From the NCBI RefSeq assembly GCF_006715005.1, contig NZ_VFMJ01000001.1:3658001-3722000 (forward strand): a stretch of 64,000 nt of DNA, read 5' to 3'. Below, in pieces: positions 40,843-53,911 of this stretch. The notes below the pieces were generated by a model that was not told where the DNA came from, made no database searches, and worked only from the letters and a program-made list of their open reading frames with translations. Position numbers and translations under genes: made by a program. This stretch comes from Serratia marcescens. GTDB lineage: Bacteria > Pseudomonadota > Gammaproteobacteria > Enterobacterales > Enterobacteriaceae. The stretch's first letter is position 1. Every line of letters begins with the position of its first letter.

Positions 40843-43551
40843 TTACTGCAGGCGGCCGTGACACTGCTTGTATTTCTTGCCGGAGCCGCATGGGCAAGGA
40901 TCGTTGCGGCCCACTTTACGCTCGGCGGTGGCCGGCGCGTTCGGATCTTCAGTCACCAGCGCGTTCTCGTCGTGATGGCTCAGCTGTTGGTGCTGCGCCA
41001 GGCGCTCGGCCTCTTCACGGCGCTGCTGTTCCAGCGCTTCCACCTCTTCCGGCATCCGCACCTGCACCTTGCTCAGCACGCTGATCACTTCATATTTCAG
41101 CGATTCCAGCATGGTGGCGAACATGTTGAAGGATTCGCGCTTGTACTCCTGCTTCGGATCTTTCTGTGCATAGCCGCGCAGGTGGATCCCCTGACGCAGG
41201 TAGTCCATCGCCGCCAGGTGCTCTTTCCACAGGGAATCCAGCGTCTGCAGCATCACGCCCTTCTCGAAATTGCGCATCATTTCGCTGCCGACCACTTCTT
41301 CCTTACGCAGGTACTGCTCTTTGGCGTTCTCCAGAATACGTTCGCGCAGCGTCTCTTCGTGCAGCTCCGGCTCTTTGTCCAGCCATTGTGCGATCGGCAT
41401 CTCCAGATCGAAGTCGTTCTTCAGGCGCTCTTCCAGCCCTTGAATGTCCCACTCTTCTTCCAGCGACTGCGGCGTGATGTAGTTGTCGATGGTGCTCTTG
41501 AACACGTCTTCGCGGATGCTGGCGATGGTTTCGCTCACGTCGGACACGTCCAGCAATTCGTTACGCTGGCTGTAGATGGCGCGGCGCTGATCGTTGGCGA
41601 CGTCGTCGTATTCCAGCAGCTGCTTACGGATGTCGAAGTTGCGGCTCTCCACCTTGCGCTGAGCGTTGGCAATCGCCTTGGTCACCCACGGGTGCTCAAT
41701 CGCCTCGCCTTCTTTCATACCCAGTTTACGCATCATGCCGGACACGCGATCCGAAGCGAAGATACGCATCAGGGCATCTTCCATCGACAGGTAGAAGCGG
41801 GATGAACCGGCGTCGCCCTGACGACCGGAACGGCCGCGCAGCTGGTTATCGATACGGCGCGATTCATGGCGCTCGGTGCCGATGATATGCAGGCCACCCG
41901 CCGCCAGCACCGCGTCGTGGCGTACTTTCCAGGCCGCTTTGATGGCTTCAATTTGTTCTTCGGTCGGCTCTTCCAACAGCGCCACTTCGGCCTGCCAGCT
42001 GCCGCCCAGCACGATGTCGGTACCACGGCCCGCCATGTTGGTGGCGATGGTTACCGCACCGCTCTGGCCGGCCTGGGCGACGATGTCCGCTTCCATGGCG
42101 TGGAATTTGGCGTTCAGCACCTTGTGCTCGATACCCGCTTTGGTCAGCTCATGGGAAACCACTTCGGATTTCTCGATTGAGATGGTACCCACCAGCACCG
42201 GCTGGCCTTTGGCGGTACGCTCGCGGATGTCTTCGATGATGGCACCGATCTTCTCTTTCTCGGTCATGTACACCAGATCCGGCATATCCTTACGGATCAT
42301 CGGACGGTTGGTTGGCACCACGATGGTATCCAGCTTGTAGATCGAGCTGAATTCGAAGGCTTCGGTATCGGCGGTACCGGTCATCCCGGCCAGCTTCTCG
42401 TACAGACGGAAGTAGTTCTGGAAGGTAATCGAAGCCAGCGTCTGGTTCTCGTTCTGGATCTCCACGCCTTCTTTGGCTTCCACCGCCTGGTGCAAACCGT
42501 CGGACCAGCGGCGGCCCTGCATGGTACGGCCGGTGTGCTCATCGACGATGATCACTTCGCCGTCTTTCACGATGTAGTCCACGTCGCGGGTAAACAGCAC
42601 GTGGGCGCGCAGCGCGGCGGTAACGTGGTGCATCAGCATGATGTTGGTCGGCGAGTACAGCGATTCGCCTTCATCCATGATGCCGGCTTCTACCAGCATC
42701 TCTTCGATCAGGATCAGGCCGCGTTCGGTCAGGTGAACCTGACGCGCCTTCTCATCCACCGAGAAGTGCCCTTCACCCTTGAAGGTGTCGGAGTCTTCTT
42801 TTTCCTGGCGGATCAGTTTAGGGATCAGCTTGTTAACCTTGATGTACATCTCGGAGCTGTCTTCTGCCGGGCCGGAGATGATCAGCGGCGTACGCGCTTC
42901 ATCGATCAGGATGGAGTCCACCTCATCCACCAACGCATAGTGCAATTTACGCTGCACACGCTCTTCCGGGCTGAACGCCATGTTGTCGCGCAGGTAGTCA
43001 AAACCGTATTCGTTGTTGGTACCGTAGGTGATGTCGGCAGCGTAAGCTTCACGCTTGGCCGGCGCCGGCATGCCCGGCAGGTTGATGCCGATGCTCAGGC
43101 CGAGGAACTCGAACAGCGGACGGTTGTTTTCGGCGTCACGCTGCGCCAGATAGTCGTTGACGGTCACGACGTGCACACCGCGGCCGCTCAGGGCGTTCAG
43201 GTAGGCCGGCAGCGTCGCGGTCAGGGTTTTACCTTCACCGGTGCGCATCTCGGCGATGCAGCGATCGTTCAACACCATACCGCCCAGCAGCTGAACGTCG
43301 AAGTGACGCATGCCGAACACGCGCTTGCTCGCCTCACGCACTACGGCGAAGGCTTCAGGGATCAGGCTGTCCAGCGACTCGCCTTTCTCCAGGCGCGCGC
43401 GGAACTCGTTGGTTTTCGCTTTCAGCTCGTCATCGGACAGTTTTTCCATGTCCGGTTCCATACGGTTGATCTGCTCAACCACTTTGCGCATGCGGCGCAG
43501 GGTACGATCGTTACGGCTGCCAAAAACTTTGGTTAATAATTTCACTAACAT
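40843..43551 (-). CDS. secA: Preprotein translocase ATPase SecA
   Basis: SecA is the motor that drives preproteins through SecYEG. The 902-residue protein (E. coli 901) has Walker A MRTGEGKT, Walker [14 protein letters not shown], and the C-terminal zinc tail [17 protein letters not shown], which binds SecB and lipids. The start at 43551 gives [16 protein letters not shown]; a longer frame to 43572 enters the secM-secA gap. It is 82 bp downstream of secM, the arrest-peptide regulator that exposes its ribosome site. Confidence 0.98.
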   Translation of the reverse strand: MLVKLLTKVFGSRNDRTLRRMRKVVEQINRMEPDMEKLSDDELKAKTNEFRARLEKGESLDSLIPEAFAVVREASKRVFGMRHFDVQLLGGMVLNDRCIAEMRTGEGKTLTATLPAYLNALSGRGVHVVTVNDYLAQRDAENNRPLFEFLGLSIGINLPGMPAPAKREAYAADITYGTNNEYGFDYLRDNMAFSPEERVQRKLHYALVDEVDSILIDEARTPLIISGPAEDSSEMYIKVNKLIPKLIRQEKEDSDTFKGEGHFSVDEKARQVHLTERGLILIEEMLVEAGIMDEGESLYSPTNIMLMHHVTAALRAHVLFTRDVDYIVKDGEVIIVDEHTGRTMQGRRWSDGLHQAVEAKEGVEIQNENQTLASITFQNYFRLYEKLAGMTGTADTEAFEFSSIYKLDTIVVPTNRPMIRKDMPDLVYMTEKEKIGAIIEDIRERTAKGQPVLVGTISIEKSEVVSHELTKAGIEHKVLNAKFHAMEADIVAQAGQSGAVTIATNMAGRGTDIVLGGSWQAEVALLEEPTEEQIEAIKAAWKVRHDAVLAAGGLHIIGTERHESRRIDNQLRGRSGRQGDAGSSRFYLSMEDALMRIFASDRVSGMMRKLGMKEGEAIEHPWVTKAIANAQRKVESRNFDIRKQLLEYDDVANDQRRAIYSQRNELLDVSDVSETIASIREDVFKSTIDNYITPQSLEEEWDIQGLEERLKNDFDLEMPIAQWLDKEPELHEETLRERILENAKEQYLRKEEVVGSEMMRNFEKGVMLQTLDSLWKEHLAAMDYLRQGIHLRGYAQKDPKQEYKRESFNMFATMLESLKYEVISVLSKVQVRMPEEVEALEQQRREEAERLAQHQQLSHHDENALVTEDPNAPATAERKVGRNDPCPCGSGKKYKQCHGRLQ

Positions 43552-43633
43552 GATGTTTGATATCTCTGTCATGACGGCCGAGCACGGCAGTCAACTTGCT
43601 ATTATTTATGGTTTTTGTGCCCGAAGGGCGAAG

Positions 43634-44164
43634 TCAGACGAGCGCGGCGGGCCCGGCACGAATGCCTTGCACCTGCGCCACCCACAGGCCGGTCTGGTGC
43701 CGTGCCAGCGTTGGCAACACCTCAAGGTGGGTGTGACGAATGATGGTCGGCGGCTTCGGCTCGTGCGTCAGCAGCGCGTTGAGAGAAGAAAGCAGCGCCA
43801 GTTGCGCCACTTGCAAAGGGGGCTCCGCTTCGGCTTCGCTCTCCTGCACCCGCGCATAAACTGCCTGCGGCGCCAGCGCGAAAGAGAGGTGACGAATGAC
43901 GGTGCGCAGCGCATGTTGCTGCCAATAATCTACGCTGAAGGTAGGACGGCGGTGCGCGTCCTGGAGCAGAGCCAGGCTATTGAAGGTGCCGTTGGCCGAA
44001 TTTTGCCGGTTAAGGCTGGACGACGTATTCGGCAGTGCGGCCTGATCGGGGGCGCCGGACAAATTGGAAGGCGCGCCAAGCGTGGCCGCAACCATCCCTA
44101 ACAGGAGATGGGGCCAGAAATAACGTCTGCCAAATTGTCGCCAACGATTTAGAATACCGATCAC
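43634..44164 (-). CDS. secM: SecA regulator SecM (translation arrest peptide)
   Basis: SecM is an exported peptide that stalls its own ribosome when secretion is slow, unmasking secA translation. The 176-residue protein starts at GTG 44164 with the long signal region [20 protein letters not shown], close to E. coli. The arrest core GIRAGP is at 167-172 near the C-terminus. Upstream positions are diverged: W161 is kept, but the E. coli Phe five residues before it is H156 and the following Ile is V162. The stall may be weaker or use compensating residues. The gene is divergent from the DciA-like gene by 26 bp. Confidence 0.93.
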   Translation of the reverse strand: MIGILNRWRQFGRRYFWPHLLLGMVAATLGAPSNLSGAPDQAALPNTSSSLNRQNSANGTFNSLALLQDAHRRPTFSVDYWQQHALRTVIRHLSFALAPQAVYARVQESEAEAEPPLQVAQLALLSSLNALLTHEPKPPTIIRHTHLEVLPTLARHQTGLWVAQVQGIRAGPAALV

Positions 44165-44190
44165 GAGTTTATAATCCGCCGGAGCCCATT

Positions 44191-44706
44191 ATGCGCGATA
44201 GCCGTCCACAATTATTAGATGTCCTGTTCGACGACGCGTCTGCCGGCAGCAAAGGGACGCTGCAAAACGTCCAGCAACGCGCGGTGGCGCTACTCAAGCT
44301 TAACCGTGCAGTGAAGGGCTTGTTGCCTGCTCCCCTGCATCCCTGGTGCCGCGTCGCGAATTTCCGACAGGGTATTTTAGTGCTCGAAACGGCAAATGCC
44401 AGTTGGATGATGCGCTTGCGCTACGAACAACCCGCTTTGCTATCTGCACTACGAGCGCAAATTCTACCATCATTGTCGTCGATCGACATCAGGATTAATC
44501 CGGCCTTGATGGCGAAAGGCAGCAACCAGGTGCAAAACGCCGAAAAAGCGCCTGAAAAACCCGTGCCAATGCGGCATTTGAGTCTGGAAAGTGCGGAGGA
44601 ACTGAGAGGATTGGCGAGCCGTAGCCCGGAGAAACTGCGCAAGATTTTGGAACGGCTGGCTGCATTGGCCGGAGAGGGTACCAACACAACCAGTCGTGAT
44701 AAGTAA
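44191..44706 (+). CDS. DciA-like DUF721 domain protein
   Basis: This 171-residue protein has an N-terminal DUF721 (DciA-like) domain at about 20-105: hydrophobic helix RAVALLKLNRAVKGLLP, then WCRVANFRQGILVLETANASWMMRLRYE-type strands (W52, W68) and a closing IRINP. DciA proteins deliver the replicative helicase in most bacteria, while Enterobacterales are expected to use DnaC. The charged C-terminal tail (about 110-171) is unusual. The start at 44191 has GGAG 7 nt upstream. It is divergent from secM and convergent with lpxC. Whether it still acts on DnaB is unknown. Confidence 0.8.
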   Translation: MRDSRPQLLDVLFDDASAGSKGTLQNVQQRAVALLKLNRAVKGLLPAPLHPWCRVANFRQGILVLETANASWMMRLRYEQPALLSALRAQILPSLSSIDIRINPALMAKGSNQVQNAEKAPEKPVPMRHLSLESAEELRGLASRSPEKLRKILERLAALAGEGTNTTSRDK

Positions 44707-44747
44707 TCAGCGACACGAACTGCAAAACATCCGACAGCCGGCATCAC

Positions 44748-44767
44748 GAGCCTGAATGATCAGGCTC
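44748..44767. terminator. Hairpin between the DciA-like gene and lpxC
   Basis: GAGCCTGA (44748-44755) pairs with TCAGGCTC (44760-44767) around a 4 nt loop, between convergent stops. T-tracts are poor, so it may be a weak bidirectional terminator. Confidence 0.5.
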
Positions 44768-44812
44768 TCAGAGGATGCGCCTGCCGTTATTCGCAGGCGA
44801 GGAATTCAGACC

Positions 44813-45793
<981 letters not shown>

Positions 45794-45833
45794 TTAGCAC
45801 AAAGAGCGGAGATTCCAAATTCTCAGGATATTC

Positions 45834-46988
45834 TTAGTCTGCCTGTTTACGCAGGAAGGCTGGAATATCAAGATAGTCGGGCTCTTTATTCGGCTGCGCA
45901 GCTTGGTCGTTGACCACCTTGGCGGCAGGTTTCACTTCCTGCGGCAGAGGCGACATACCGTGCTGCTGATAACGGTGATCCATCACCGGCTGGCTGGCCT
46001 GCTTATTGGTCACCAGGGTGATTTCAGGACGTTTGTCCATACCGATACCGGTTGCAACCACGGTAACGCGCAGTTCGTCGTTCATTTCCGGATCCAGCGA
46101 GGTACCGATAACCACGGTAGCGTTGTCGGACGCGAACGCGCGGATGGTGTTACCCACGGTTTCGAACTCATCCAGACGCAGGTCGAAGCCGGCGGTAATG
46201 TTGACCAGCACGCCGCGCGCACCGGACAGGTCGATGTCTTCCAGCAGTGGGCTGGAGATCGCCATTTCGGCCGCTTCTTCGGCACGGTCTTCACCGCAAG
46301 CCACGCCGGAGCCCATCATCGCGTAGCCCATTTCGGACATCACGGTGCGCACGTCGGCGAAGTCGACGTTCATCAGGCCCGGACGGGTGATCAGCTCGGC
46401 GATACCCTGCACCGCGCCTTTCAGCACGTCGTTGGCCGCGCCGAACGCGTCCAGCAGAGAGATGCCGCGACCCAGAACTTTCAGCAATTTGTCGTTCGGG
46501 ATGGTGATCAGCGAGTCCACGTGTTTGGACAGTTCAGCGATACCCTGCTCCGCGAATGCCATGCGCTTCTTGCCTTCGAAGTTGAAAGGCTTGGTCACCA
46601 CGGCCACGGTCAGAATACCCAAATCTTTAGCCACTTCAGCCACCACTGGCGCCGCACCGGTACCGGTACCGCCGCCCATGCCGGCTGCGATGAAGACCAT
46701 GTCTGCGCCGTCCAGCGCTGCGCGCAGGGCTTCGCGGTCTTCTTCCGCTGAATTGCGACCCACTTCAGGGTTCGCGCCCGCACCCAGACCTTTGGTAATA
46801 CCGCTACCAATCTGGATGGTTTGGCCAACCGCCGTTTTGCGGAGCGCCTGGGCGTCCGTGTTCACAGCGAAGAATTCAACACCTTCGATGCGCTCGCGCA
46901 CCATGTGTTCAACGGCGTTGCCACCGCCGCCGCCGACGCCGATGACTTTAATCACCGCGTCATTGGTTAGTTCCATTGGTTCAAACAT
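45834..46988 (-). CDS. ftsZ: Cell division GTPase FtsZ
   Basis: FtsZ forms the cytokinetic ring. The 384-residue tubulin homolog has the GTP signature GGGTGTG at 105-111 and the T7 catalytic loop NVDFADVR. The conserved C-terminal tail [12 protein letters not shown] binds FtsA, ZipA, ZapD and MinC. The linker is slightly different in length from E. coli. It is 74 bp downstream of ftsA. Confidence 0.98.
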   Translation of the reverse strand: MFEPMELTNDAVIKVIGVGGGGGNAVEHMVRERIEGVEFFAVNTDAQALRKTAVGQTIQIGSGITKGLGAGANPEVGRNSAEEDREALRAALDGADMVFIAAGMGGGTGTGAAPVVAEVAKDLGILTVAVVTKPFNFEGKKRMAFAEQGIAELSKHVDSLITIPNDKLLKVLGRGISLLDAFGAANDVLKGAVQGIAELITRPGLMNVDFADVRTVMSEMGYAMMGSGVACGEDRAEEAAEMAISSPLLEDIDLSGARGVLVNITAGFDLRLDEFETVGNTIRAFASDNATVVIGTSLDPEMNDELRVTVVATGIGMDKRPEITLVTNKQASQPVMDHRYQQHGMSPLPQEVKPAAKVVNDQAAQPNKEPDYLDIPAFLRKQAD

Positions 46989-47062
46989 AGTTTCTCTCCG
47001 TTTTGTGCCTGTCGCTGCGAGATCATAAAAAGATTACTCAGCATGATCTCTTTGTTGAAACA

Positions 47063-48319
47063 TTAAAACTCTTTTCTCAGCCAGCTATTGATACGTTTAA
47101 ACCAATTGCCCACCGAGGCGCGTTTTTCTACTTCTGTCTCACCGCTCAGGTGAGACTCTTTTCCATAGTGCAGCAGACCTACCGCCGTCGAGTAGTAAGG
47201 CTCCTGCGCATAATCCGTCAGACCCGTGATGTTCAAGGGTTGGCCGATGCGTACCTGAGTGTGGAACACCCGTTGCGCACAGGCTGCCAGGCCATCAATC
47301 TGGGCGGCACCACCGGTCAGCACGATACCGGCTGCCAGATGATGCTTCACCCCTTGCTGACGCAGTTGCTCCTGCAATTGCAAAATTTCATCGTTAACCA
47401 GATTCAACAGTTCGGTGTAGCGTGGCTCAATGACTTCAGCCAGCGTCTGTCTTTGCAGACTGCGCGGAGGACGTCCCCCGACGCTAGGCACCTCTACATT
47501 CTCATCCTTGCTAACAATCGACCCAAGCGCACAGCCGTGTCGAACTTTAATCGCTTCCGCGTCGGTCGGCGGCGTGCCGAAGGCGTAGGCGATATCGCTG
47601 GTGACCACGTTCCCGGCATAAGGGATCACTTTGGTGTGGCGCAGCGCACCGCCGGTGTACACCGCCATATCCATGGTGCCGCCGCCGATATCCACCACGC
47701 AAACGCCGAGTTCGCGTTCATCTTCGGTCAGCACCGCGTAGCTCGCGGCCAGACCGGCGAAAATAAGTTGGTCAACTTTCAGGCCGCAACGTTCCACGGC
47801 CTTGACGATGTTCTTCGCCATATCGTTATGGCAGGTAATCAGATGCACCTTGGCCTGCATGCGCACGCCGGACAGCCCAACCGGGTTTTTGATGCCTTCC
47901 TGATAATCGATGGCGTATTCCTGAGGAATCACGTGCAGGATGCGATGTTCGTCGCGCACGCGCACCGATTTGGCGGTGTGCACCACGTTCTCCACGTCGT
48001 CCTGCGTCACTTCCTCTTCCGAAATCGGCACCATGCCGATTTCGTTCTGGCAGCTGATGTGCTTGCCCGACAGCGCCAGATACACCGACGAGATCTGGCA
48101 GTCCGCCATCAGCTCGGCCTGATCGATGGCGCGCTGTACGCACTTCACCACCGACTCCAGGTCGTTTACGCCACCCTTATCCATGCCGCGAGACGGGCAG
48201 CTGCCCACCCCGATAATGTTGACCATGCCATCGGGCAGAACTTCCCCTACCAACGCGGAGACTTTTGCAGTACCGATCTCCAGTCCAACTACCAGTTTTC
48301 TGTCCGTCGACTTGATCAT
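47063..48319 (-). CDS. ftsA: Cell division protein FtsA
   Basis: FtsA is an actin-like ATPase that tethers FtsZ to the membrane and signals to septal peptidoglycan synthesis. The 418-residue protein starts [20 protein letters not shown] (ATPase phosphate 1 motif) and has the phosphate 2 motif [16 protein letters not shown]. The C-terminal amphipathic helix INSWLRKEF is present for membrane binding. The ATG overlaps the ftsQ stop (ATGA). Confidence 0.98.
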   Translation of the reverse strand: MIKSTDRKLVVGLEIGTAKVSALVGEVLPDGMVNIIGVGSCPSRGMDKGGVNDLESVVKCVQRAIDQAELMADCQISSVYLALSGKHISCQNEIGMVPISEEEVTQDDVENVVHTAKSVRVRDEHRILHVIPQEYAIDYQEGIKNPVGLSGVRMQAKVHLITCHNDMAKNIVKAVERCGLKVDQLIFAGLAASYAVLTEDERELGVCVVDIGGGTMDMAVYTGGALRHTKVIPYAGNVVTSDIAYAFGTPPTDAEAIKVRHGCALGSIVSKDENVEVPSVGGRPPRSLQRQTLAEVIEPRYTELLNLVNDEILQLQEQLRQQGVKHHLAAGIVLTGGAAQIDGLAACAQRVFHTQVRIGQPLNITGLTDYAQEPYYSTAVGLLHYGKESHLSGETEVEKRASVGNWFKRINSWLRKEF

Positions 48320-49167
48320 TGTTGTTTTGCCTGTGCCTGATTCTGTTGCTGATTACTGTTTTGCTGACCGCCAAGCGCCTGCGGATCGACCAACACCGGA
48401 GCCCATCCTACCGAAGCGCCGGACTCGTAGCGCAGATCGACATAGCTGACACGCTTGCTCTCCGCCTGGCCCTGCTGCTGCAATACCGGGTAAAGCTCGA
48501 TAAACCGCTGCAAACGCCCGTTGCGGTCATCGCGCCCCAGCTCAAGCCGGACATCGTTGTCCAGCGCCAGCAGCCAGGAATGGCGCGCGGTCATCGCCGC
48601 CATTTTCAGCGTATATTTGCTGGCCGCCAACGTGGCGCTCATCGCCCGATAGCCCTCCAGCACATCCTGCTCGCTCCCTTCCGGCCCGTAGAGCAGCGGC
48701 AACTTCTGCTTGCCCGCCCGCTCCGCCGGCACGCTGAACGCTTTGCCCTCGGCGTCCACCATGTGCAAATCGTTCCAGCGCGCCACCGGAACGTACTCCA
48801 CCAAATGGATCTTCAGCTCATCCGGCCATTGTTTGCGCACGCTGGCCTGCTTGATCCACGGCAGACGTTCGATCTGCTGCTGGATGACGTCCACATCCTG
48901 CGTCATAAAGGTGCCGGGTGCGCCCAGCGCCAGGATCGCCTGACGAATATCATCGTTGGTGGTGTAGTGGCGTTCGCCGGTCACCACCAGCCTTGAGAGC
49001 GGCAGGCGACTGGCGTCTTTCATCCAGCCAAGCACCGCCCAACCGCTCCACACGACCGTTCCCAACACCATCAGCAGGAAAATCATTCCCGCCAACTGGG
49101 TTCCATTGCTGCGGCGCGGGCCGTTATCCACCTCGCGATCGCGCGCATTCAGGGCAGCTTGCGACAT
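48316..49167 (-). CDS. ftsQ: Cell division protein FtsQ
   Basis: FtsQ is a bitopic inner-membrane divisome protein that recruits FtsL/FtsB. The 283-residue protein has a cytoplasmic N-terminus, a transmembrane segment at about 26-48 ([20 protein letters not shown]), a POTRA domain starting at [13 protein letters not shown], and a beta domain. A low-complexity Gln/Asn tail ([15 protein letters not shown]) is present. It follows ddlB by 1 bp and overlaps ftsA. Confidence 0.97.
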   Translation of the reverse strand: MSQAALNARDREVDNGPRRSNGTQLAGMIFLLMVLGTVVWSGWAVLGWMKDASRLPLSRLVVTGERHYTTNDDIRQAILALGAPGTFMTQDVDVIQQQIERLPWIKQASVRKQWPDELKIHLVEYVPVARWNDLHMVDAEGKAFSVPAERAGKQKLPLLYGPEGSEQDVLEGYRAMSATLAASKYTLKMAAMTARHSWLLALDNDVRLELGRDDRNGRLQRFIELYPVLQQQGQAESKRVSYVDLRYESGASVGWAPVLVDPQALGGQQNSNQQQNQAQAKQQ

Positions 49168-49168
49168 A

Positions 49169-50089
49169 TCAGTCGGCCAACTCCAAAATTCTCGCCACTA
49201 GCTGCGAGAAGCTTAATCCAAACTGGCGCGCTGCCATCGGCACCAGGCTATGACTGGTCATGCCCGGGGAGGTGTTCACCTCAAGCAGATAGAAGCTGCC
49301 ATCGCTGTCTTGCATCACGTCGACGCGGCCCCAGCCGCTGCAGTCCAGGCCGCGGTAGGCGCGCAGCGCCAACGCCGCCATTTCGGCTTCCTGCTCGGCG
49401 CTCAAACCGCTCGGGCAGAAGTATTGCGTGTCGTCCGAAATGTACTTGGCCTGATAGTCGTAAAACACGCCGGCCGGCTGGATACGGATCGACGGCAGCA
49501 CCTGGTCGCCCAGCATCGCCACGGTGTATTCCGGGCCGCTCAGCCACTTTTCCACCAGCACATCGTCGTCATGGCGGAAGGCTTCTTCCAGCGCGGCTTC
49601 CAACGTGGCGCTCTCGGTGACCTTGCTCATGCCGACGCTGGAGCCTTCGCGGCTCGGCTTGACGATCAGCGGCAGGCCGAGATCCGCCACGCGCGCCAGC
49701 AGCGCCGCTTTTTCAACGCCGAGGTACAGCTGGCGATTCAACGCCACGTAAGGCGCCACCGGCAAGCCCATCGACTGCCACACCATCTTGGTGCGCCATT
49801 TATCCATGGTCAGCGCCGAGGCCATCACGCCGCTGCCGGTATAAGGCAGCTCGAGGAACTCCAGCAGCCCCTGCAGGGTACCGTCCTCGCCGCCGCGGCC
49901 GTGCAGCGCGATAAACACTTTGGTAAACCCCTGATCTTTCAGCTCGGTTACCGGGAAATCGCGGGTATCGACGCCGTGCGCATCGATGCCGGCTTCGCGC
50001 AACCCGGCCAGCACCGCGGCGCCGGATTGCAGGGAAACGTCACGTTCGGCGGAGGTGCCGCCCAGCAGAACTGCAACTTTATCAGCCAT
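49169..50089 (-). CDS. ddlB: D-alanine--D-alanine ligase
   Basis: DdlB joins two D-alanines for the UDP-MurNAc-pentapeptide. The 306-residue ATP-grasp enzyme has the N-terminal [14 protein letters not shown] loop, the [15 protein letters not shown] motif and the C-terminal [13 protein letters not shown] metal site. It overlaps the end of murC by 8 bp and precedes ftsQ. Confidence 0.97.
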   Translation of the reverse strand: MADKVAVLLGGTSAERDVSLQSGAAVLAGLREAGIDAHGVDTRDFPVTELKDQGFTKVFIALHGRGGEDGTLQGLLEFLELPYTGSGVMASALTMDKWRTKMVWQSMGLPVAPYVALNRQLYLGVEKAALLARVADLGLPLIVKPSREGSSVGMSKVTESATLEAALEEAFRHDDDVLVEKWLSGPEYTVAMLGDQVLPSIRIQPAGVFYDYQAKYISDDTQYFCPSGLSAEQEAEMAALALRAYRGLDCSGWGRVDVMQDSDGSFYLLEVNTSPGMTSHSLVPMAARQFGLSFSQLVARILELAD

Positions 50090-51557
50090 GGTGCTCCTCC
50101 TCTTTCTTCGGCGGCTGCAGCTTCAGCTCGGCCAGTTTACGGGCGATTTTGCCCACGTTGCCGGCGCCTTGCACCAGCACCAGATCTTCATCCTGCAGCA
50201 GCTGCGCCAGGGTTTCCGGCACGGTATCGGCATCGGAAACCAGGATCGGATCCAGCTTGCCGCGGCTGCGGATGGTACGGCACAGCGAGCGGCTGTCCGC
50301 GCCCGGAATCGGCGCTTCGCCGGCGGCGTACACGTCGAGCATCAGCAGCACATCCACCTGCGACAGCACGTTGGCGAAATCGTCGTACAGATCGCGGGTG
50401 CGCGTATAACGGTGCGGCTGGAAGATCATCACCAGACGCTTGTCCGGCCAGCCGGCGCGCGCCGCTTTCAGCGTGGCGTCCACCTCGGTCGGATGGTGGC
50501 CGTAGTCGTCCACCAGCATCGCGCTGCCCGCTTTGCCGTTGACCGGCTCCAGCGGGAACTCGCCGAGGAAATCGAAGCGACGCCCGGTCCCCTGGAAGCC
50601 CGCCAGCGCGCGCAGGATATCCTCGTCGTCGATGCCTTCTTCGGTCGCGACCGCTACCGCCGCCGCCGCGTTCAACGCATTGTGGCGACCCGGCGCGTTC
50701 AGCGTCACCGTCAGCAACGGTTTGTCCTGACGGCTCAGGGTAAAGTGCCCCTGCGGCCCAATCTGCCGGTAGTCTTCGATGCGCACATCGGCATCTTCAC
50801 TGAAGCCGTAGGTGGTAATGTGGCGACCCACGCGCGGCAACAGCTCGCGCACTACCGGATCGTCGATGCACATCACCGCACGGCCGTAGAACGGCAGGTT
50901 GTGCAAGAAATTGATAAACGTCTGCTTCAGGTTTTCGAAGTCGCCCTGGTAAGTGTCCATATGGTCGGCTTCGATGTTGGTGACCACGGCCACCATCGGC
51001 TGCAGATGCAGGAACGACGCATCGCTCTCATCCGCTTCCGCGATCAGATAACGGCTGGACCCCAGTCGCGCGTGGGTGCCCGCCGCCTTCACCAACCCGC
51101 CATTGACGAAGGTCGGGTCCAGGCGGGCTTCGGCGTAAATGCTCGAAACCATCGCCGTGGTGGTGGTTTTGCCGTGCGTGCCGGCGATAGCGATGCCGTG
51201 GCGAAAACGCATCAGCTCCGCCAGCATTTCTGCGCGGCGAATCACCGGGATGCGCGCTTCACGGGCGGCGACGATCTCCGGGTTGTCGGCGGAGATGGCG
51301 GTAGAAACCACCACTACGCTCGCATCCAGCACGTTTTCCGGACGGTGATTGAAGTAAATCGTCGCCCCGAGCGCGCTCAACTGCTGGGTGACCGGATTCG
51401 GCGCCAGGTCGGAGCCGCTGATCTGATACCCTTCGTTTGCCAACACTTCGGCGATACCACCCATGCCGGCGCCACCGATGCCGACAAAGTGAATGTGCCG
51501 GACGCGACGCATCTCGGGCACGATAGTACGTAGTTTCGCCAGTTGTTGTGTATTCAT
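50082..51557 (-). CDS. murC: UDP-N-acetylmuramate--L-alanine ligase
   Basis: MurC adds L-alanine to UDP-MurNAc. The 491-residue protein is the E. coli length. The Mur ligase P-loop is GTHGKTTT and the N-terminal Rossmann motif is [20 protein letters not shown] at 51557 is used; a GTG directly before it would add one residue. It follows murG after an 83 bp gap that contains a hairpin. Confidence 0.97.
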   Translation of the reverse strand: MNTQQLAKLRTIVPEMRRVRHIHFVGIGGAGMGGIAEVLANEGYQISGSDLAPNPVTQQLSALGATIYFNHRPENVLDASVVVVSTAISADNPEIVAAREARIPVIRRAEMLAELMRFRHGIAIAGTHGKTTTTAMVSSIYAEARLDPTFVNGGLVKAAGTHARLGSSRYLIAEADESDASFLHLQPMVAVVTNIEADHMDTYQGDFENLKQTFINFLHNLPFYGRAVMCIDDPVVRELLPRVGRHITTYGFSEDADVRIEDYRQIGPQGHFTLSRQDKPLLTVTLNAPGRHNALNAAAAVAVATEEGIDDEDILRALAGFQGTGRRFDFLGEFPLEPVNGKAGSAMLVDDYGHHPTEVDATLKAARAGWPDKRLVMIFQPHRYTRTRDLYDDFANVLSQVDVLLMLDVYAAGEAPIPGADSRSLCRTIRSRGKLDPILVSDADTVPETLAQLLQDEDLVLVQGAGNVGKIARKLAELKLQPPKKEEEHHG

Positions 51558-51612
51558 CACTCTCTCTAATCCGGATCCGGTACCCCGGCCCTACATCACA
51601 TTGCTTTATTCA

Positions 51613-51630
51613 GGTTCGGCATACCGAACC
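51613..51630 (-). other. Hairpin in the murG-murC gap
   Basis: A 7 bp perfect stem GGTTCGG/CCGAACC with a 4 nt loop lies just after the murG stop, in one of the few gaps of the otherwise packed cluster. There is no T-run. It may be an RNA processing or pausing site. Confidence 0.45.
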
Positions 51631-51640
51631 CCTGCATTCG

Positions 51641-52705
51641 TTACTTGGCGAGCCGCACCAGCTCCGCCGCCACGCGCTCGGTGGCATCCGGAATGGCGAC
51701 CGCACGCGCTTTCTCGGCCATGACCAGCAGCGTCTTGCGATCCCAGCTCGCCAGCAGTTCGGCCACCACATCGGCGTTGAACTGCGGCTGTTCGATAATC
51801 TTCGCCGCGCCGGCTTCTTCCAGCGGACGTGCGTTCCAGTACTGCTGACGGTCCTTGTGCATGAACGGCACGAAGATCGCCGGCAGCCCCGCCGCCGCGA
51901 TTTCGCTGACGGTCAACGCGCCGGAGCGGCAGACCACCACGTCGGCCCAGGCATAGGCGGCGGCCATGTCGTCGATGAACTCGGTCACCTTGTGCTGCGT
52001 CTGCCCTACCCTTTCGTAGTCGCGCAGCACCGTTTCCAGCGCGCCCTTGCCAACCTGATGCCAGAGCGTAATTCTATCGCCCAAACGCGCCGCGACTTCA
52101 GGAACTGTCTGATTCAGCACGCGCGCGCCCTGACTTCCGCCAATCACCAGCACGCGGATCGGGCCTTCGCGCCCTTGCAACCGCTCCGCCGGCAACGGCA
52201 GCGCCAACACGTCGGTACGCACCGGGTTGCCCACCACCTCGGCGTTCGGGAACGCGCCGGGGAAGGCCTGCATCACTTTGGCGGCGATGCGCGCCAGCCA
52301 GCGGTTGGTCAAGCCGGCGATGCCGTTCTGCTCGTGCAGCACCACCGGGATGCCGCACTGCCAGGCCGCCAGGCCGCCGGGGCCGGAAACGTAGCCGCCC
52401 ATCCCCAGCACCACATCCGGCTGATAGCTGCGCATGATGGCTTTCGCCTGGCGCACCGCCTGCCAGATCCGCAGCGGCGCGGTCAGCTGGGCCTTCAGGC
52501 CTTTGCCGCGCAGGCCAGAGATGCGGATAAAATCAATCTCGATCCCGTGCTTCGGCACCAGATCGGCTTCCATTCGGTCTGCGGTTCCGAGCCAGCGCAC
52601 CTGCCAGCCCTGCGCCATCAGATGATGCGCGACCGCCAGCCCCGGGAACACGTGCCCGCCGGTACCGCCTGCCATCACCATTAAACGCTTAGGTTTCCCG
52701 CTCAT
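51641..52705 (-). CDS. murG: UDP-GlcNAc:lipid I GlcNAc transferase MurG
   Basis: MurG adds GlcNAc to lipid I to form lipid II at the inner face of the membrane. The 354-residue GT-B protein has the N-terminal loop [14 protein letters not shown], the second glycine loop [11 protein letters not shown], and the donor motif [20 protein letters not shown]. It follows ftsW by 3 bp. Confidence 0.97.
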   Translation of the reverse strand: MSGKPKRLMVMAGGTGGHVFPGLAVAHHLMAQGWQVRWLGTADRMEADLVPKHGIEIDFIRISGLRGKGLKAQLTAPLRIWQAVRQAKAIMRSYQPDVVLGMGGYVSGPGGLAAWQCGIPVVLHEQNGIAGLTNRWLARIAAKVMQAFPGAFPNAEVVGNPVRTDVLALPLPAERLQGREGPIRVLVIGGSQGARVLNQTVPEVAARLGDRITLWHQVGKGALETVLRDYERVGQTQHKVTEFIDDMAAAYAWADVVVCRSGALTVSEIAAAGLPAIFVPFMHKDRQQYWNARPLEEAGAAKIIEQPQFNADVVAELLASWDRKTLLVMAEKARAVAIPDATERVAAELVRLAK

Positions 52706-52708
52706 CCC

Positions 52709-53911
52709 TTACCTCTTCACAAACGCCTGAGCCTTGGTCAGGCGCGTTTCATAATCAATTCGCAGCAACAGCACGATGGCCGTCGACATAATCAGCAAGC
52801 TCGAACCGCCGTAACTGATCAGCGGCAGCGTCAGACCTTTGGTCGGCAGCATGCCTGCCGCGGCACCGACGTTAACCAGCGCCTGGAAGCTGAACCATAC
52901 GCCGATCGCGCAGGCCAGGAAGCCGGAGAAGCGTTGGTCGATCTCCAGCGCGCGGCGCCCGATGGACATCGCGCGAAAAGCGACGAAGAATACCATTAAC
53001 AGGGCTAAAACCACACCGATATAGCCCAGTTCTTCACCCAAAATGGAGAAGATGAAGTCGGTGTGCGCTTCCGGCAAATACTCCAGTTTCTGCACCGAGT
53101 TGCCGAGCCCCTGCCCCCAGAACTCGCCGCGGCCAAAGGCCATCAGAGACTGGGTCAGCTGGTAGCCGCTGCCGAACGGATCGGCCCACGGGTTCCAGAA
53201 CGAGGTCACGCGGCGCATACGGTAAGGTTCAGCAATGATCAGCAGCACTACGGCGAACGCGCCGGAACCGATGATCGCCAGGAACTGCCACATTTTCGCA
53301 CCGGCCAGGAACAGCATCGCCAGCGTGGTGATGAACAGCACTACCACGGTGCCGAGGTCCGGCTGCGCCAGCAGCAGTACCGCCAACACCACCATCACGC
53401 CCATCGGCTTGCAGAAGCCCCAGAAGTTGCTGCGCACCTCTTCCACCTTGCGCACCAGATAGCTCGCCAGGTAACAGAACAGCGACAGCTTGGACAGCTC
53501 CGCCGGCTGAATACGCAGCGGGCCGAGCGCGATCCAGCGCGAAGCCCCGTTTACCGAGCTCCCCACCACCAGTACGATCAGCAGCATCACGATCGACATC
53601 AGCAGCATCACGTTGCTGTAGCGCTGCCAAACTTCCATCGGGATGCGCAGCGTCACCAGCGACAGGCCGAACGCCAGGCCGAGGTACAGCGCATCACGTT
53701 TGGCGAACAGGAACGGATCGTCCGCCAGGCGTTGGCCGATCGGCATCGACGCCGAGGTCACCATCACGAAGCCGATGATCGCCAACCCGAAGGTCAGCCA
53801 CAGCAGGGTGCGATCGTACAGCACCATGTTGACCGCGTCGTTGTCGCGCGCGCCGGTCACCCAGTCTTTCAGCCGTTCTGTCAGCCCGAAGTTCGGCAAG
53901 CGTAGTTTCAT
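52709..53911 (-). CDS. ftsW: Septal peptidoglycan glycosyltransferase FtsW
   Basis: FtsW is the SEDS polymerase of the septum that works with FtsI. The 400-residue protein has about 10 transmembrane helices. SEDS landmarks are [20 protein letters not shown] and the later [19 protein letters not shown] segment, here [15 protein letters not shown]. It overlaps murD by 4 bp (ATGA). Confidence 0.97.
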   Translation of the reverse strand: MKLRLPNFGLTERLKDWVTGARDNDAVNMVLYDRTLLWLTFGLAIIGFVMVTSASMPIGQRLADDPFLFAKRDALYLGLAFGLSLVTLRIPMEVWQRYSNVMLLMSIVMLLIVLVVGSSVNGASRWIALGPLRIQPAELSKLSLFCYLASYLVRKVEEVRSNFWGFCKPMGVMVVLAVLLLAQPDLGTVVVLFITTLAMLFLAGAKMWQFLAIIGSGAFAVVLLIIAEPYRMRRVTSFWNPWADPFGSGYQLTQSLMAFGRGEFWGQGLGNSVQKLEYLPEAHTDFIFSILGEELGYIGVVLALLMVFFVAFRAMSIGRRALEIDQRFSGFLACAIGVWFSFQALVNVGAAAGMLPTKGLTLPLISYGGSSLLIMSTAIVLLLRIDYETRLTKAQAFVKR

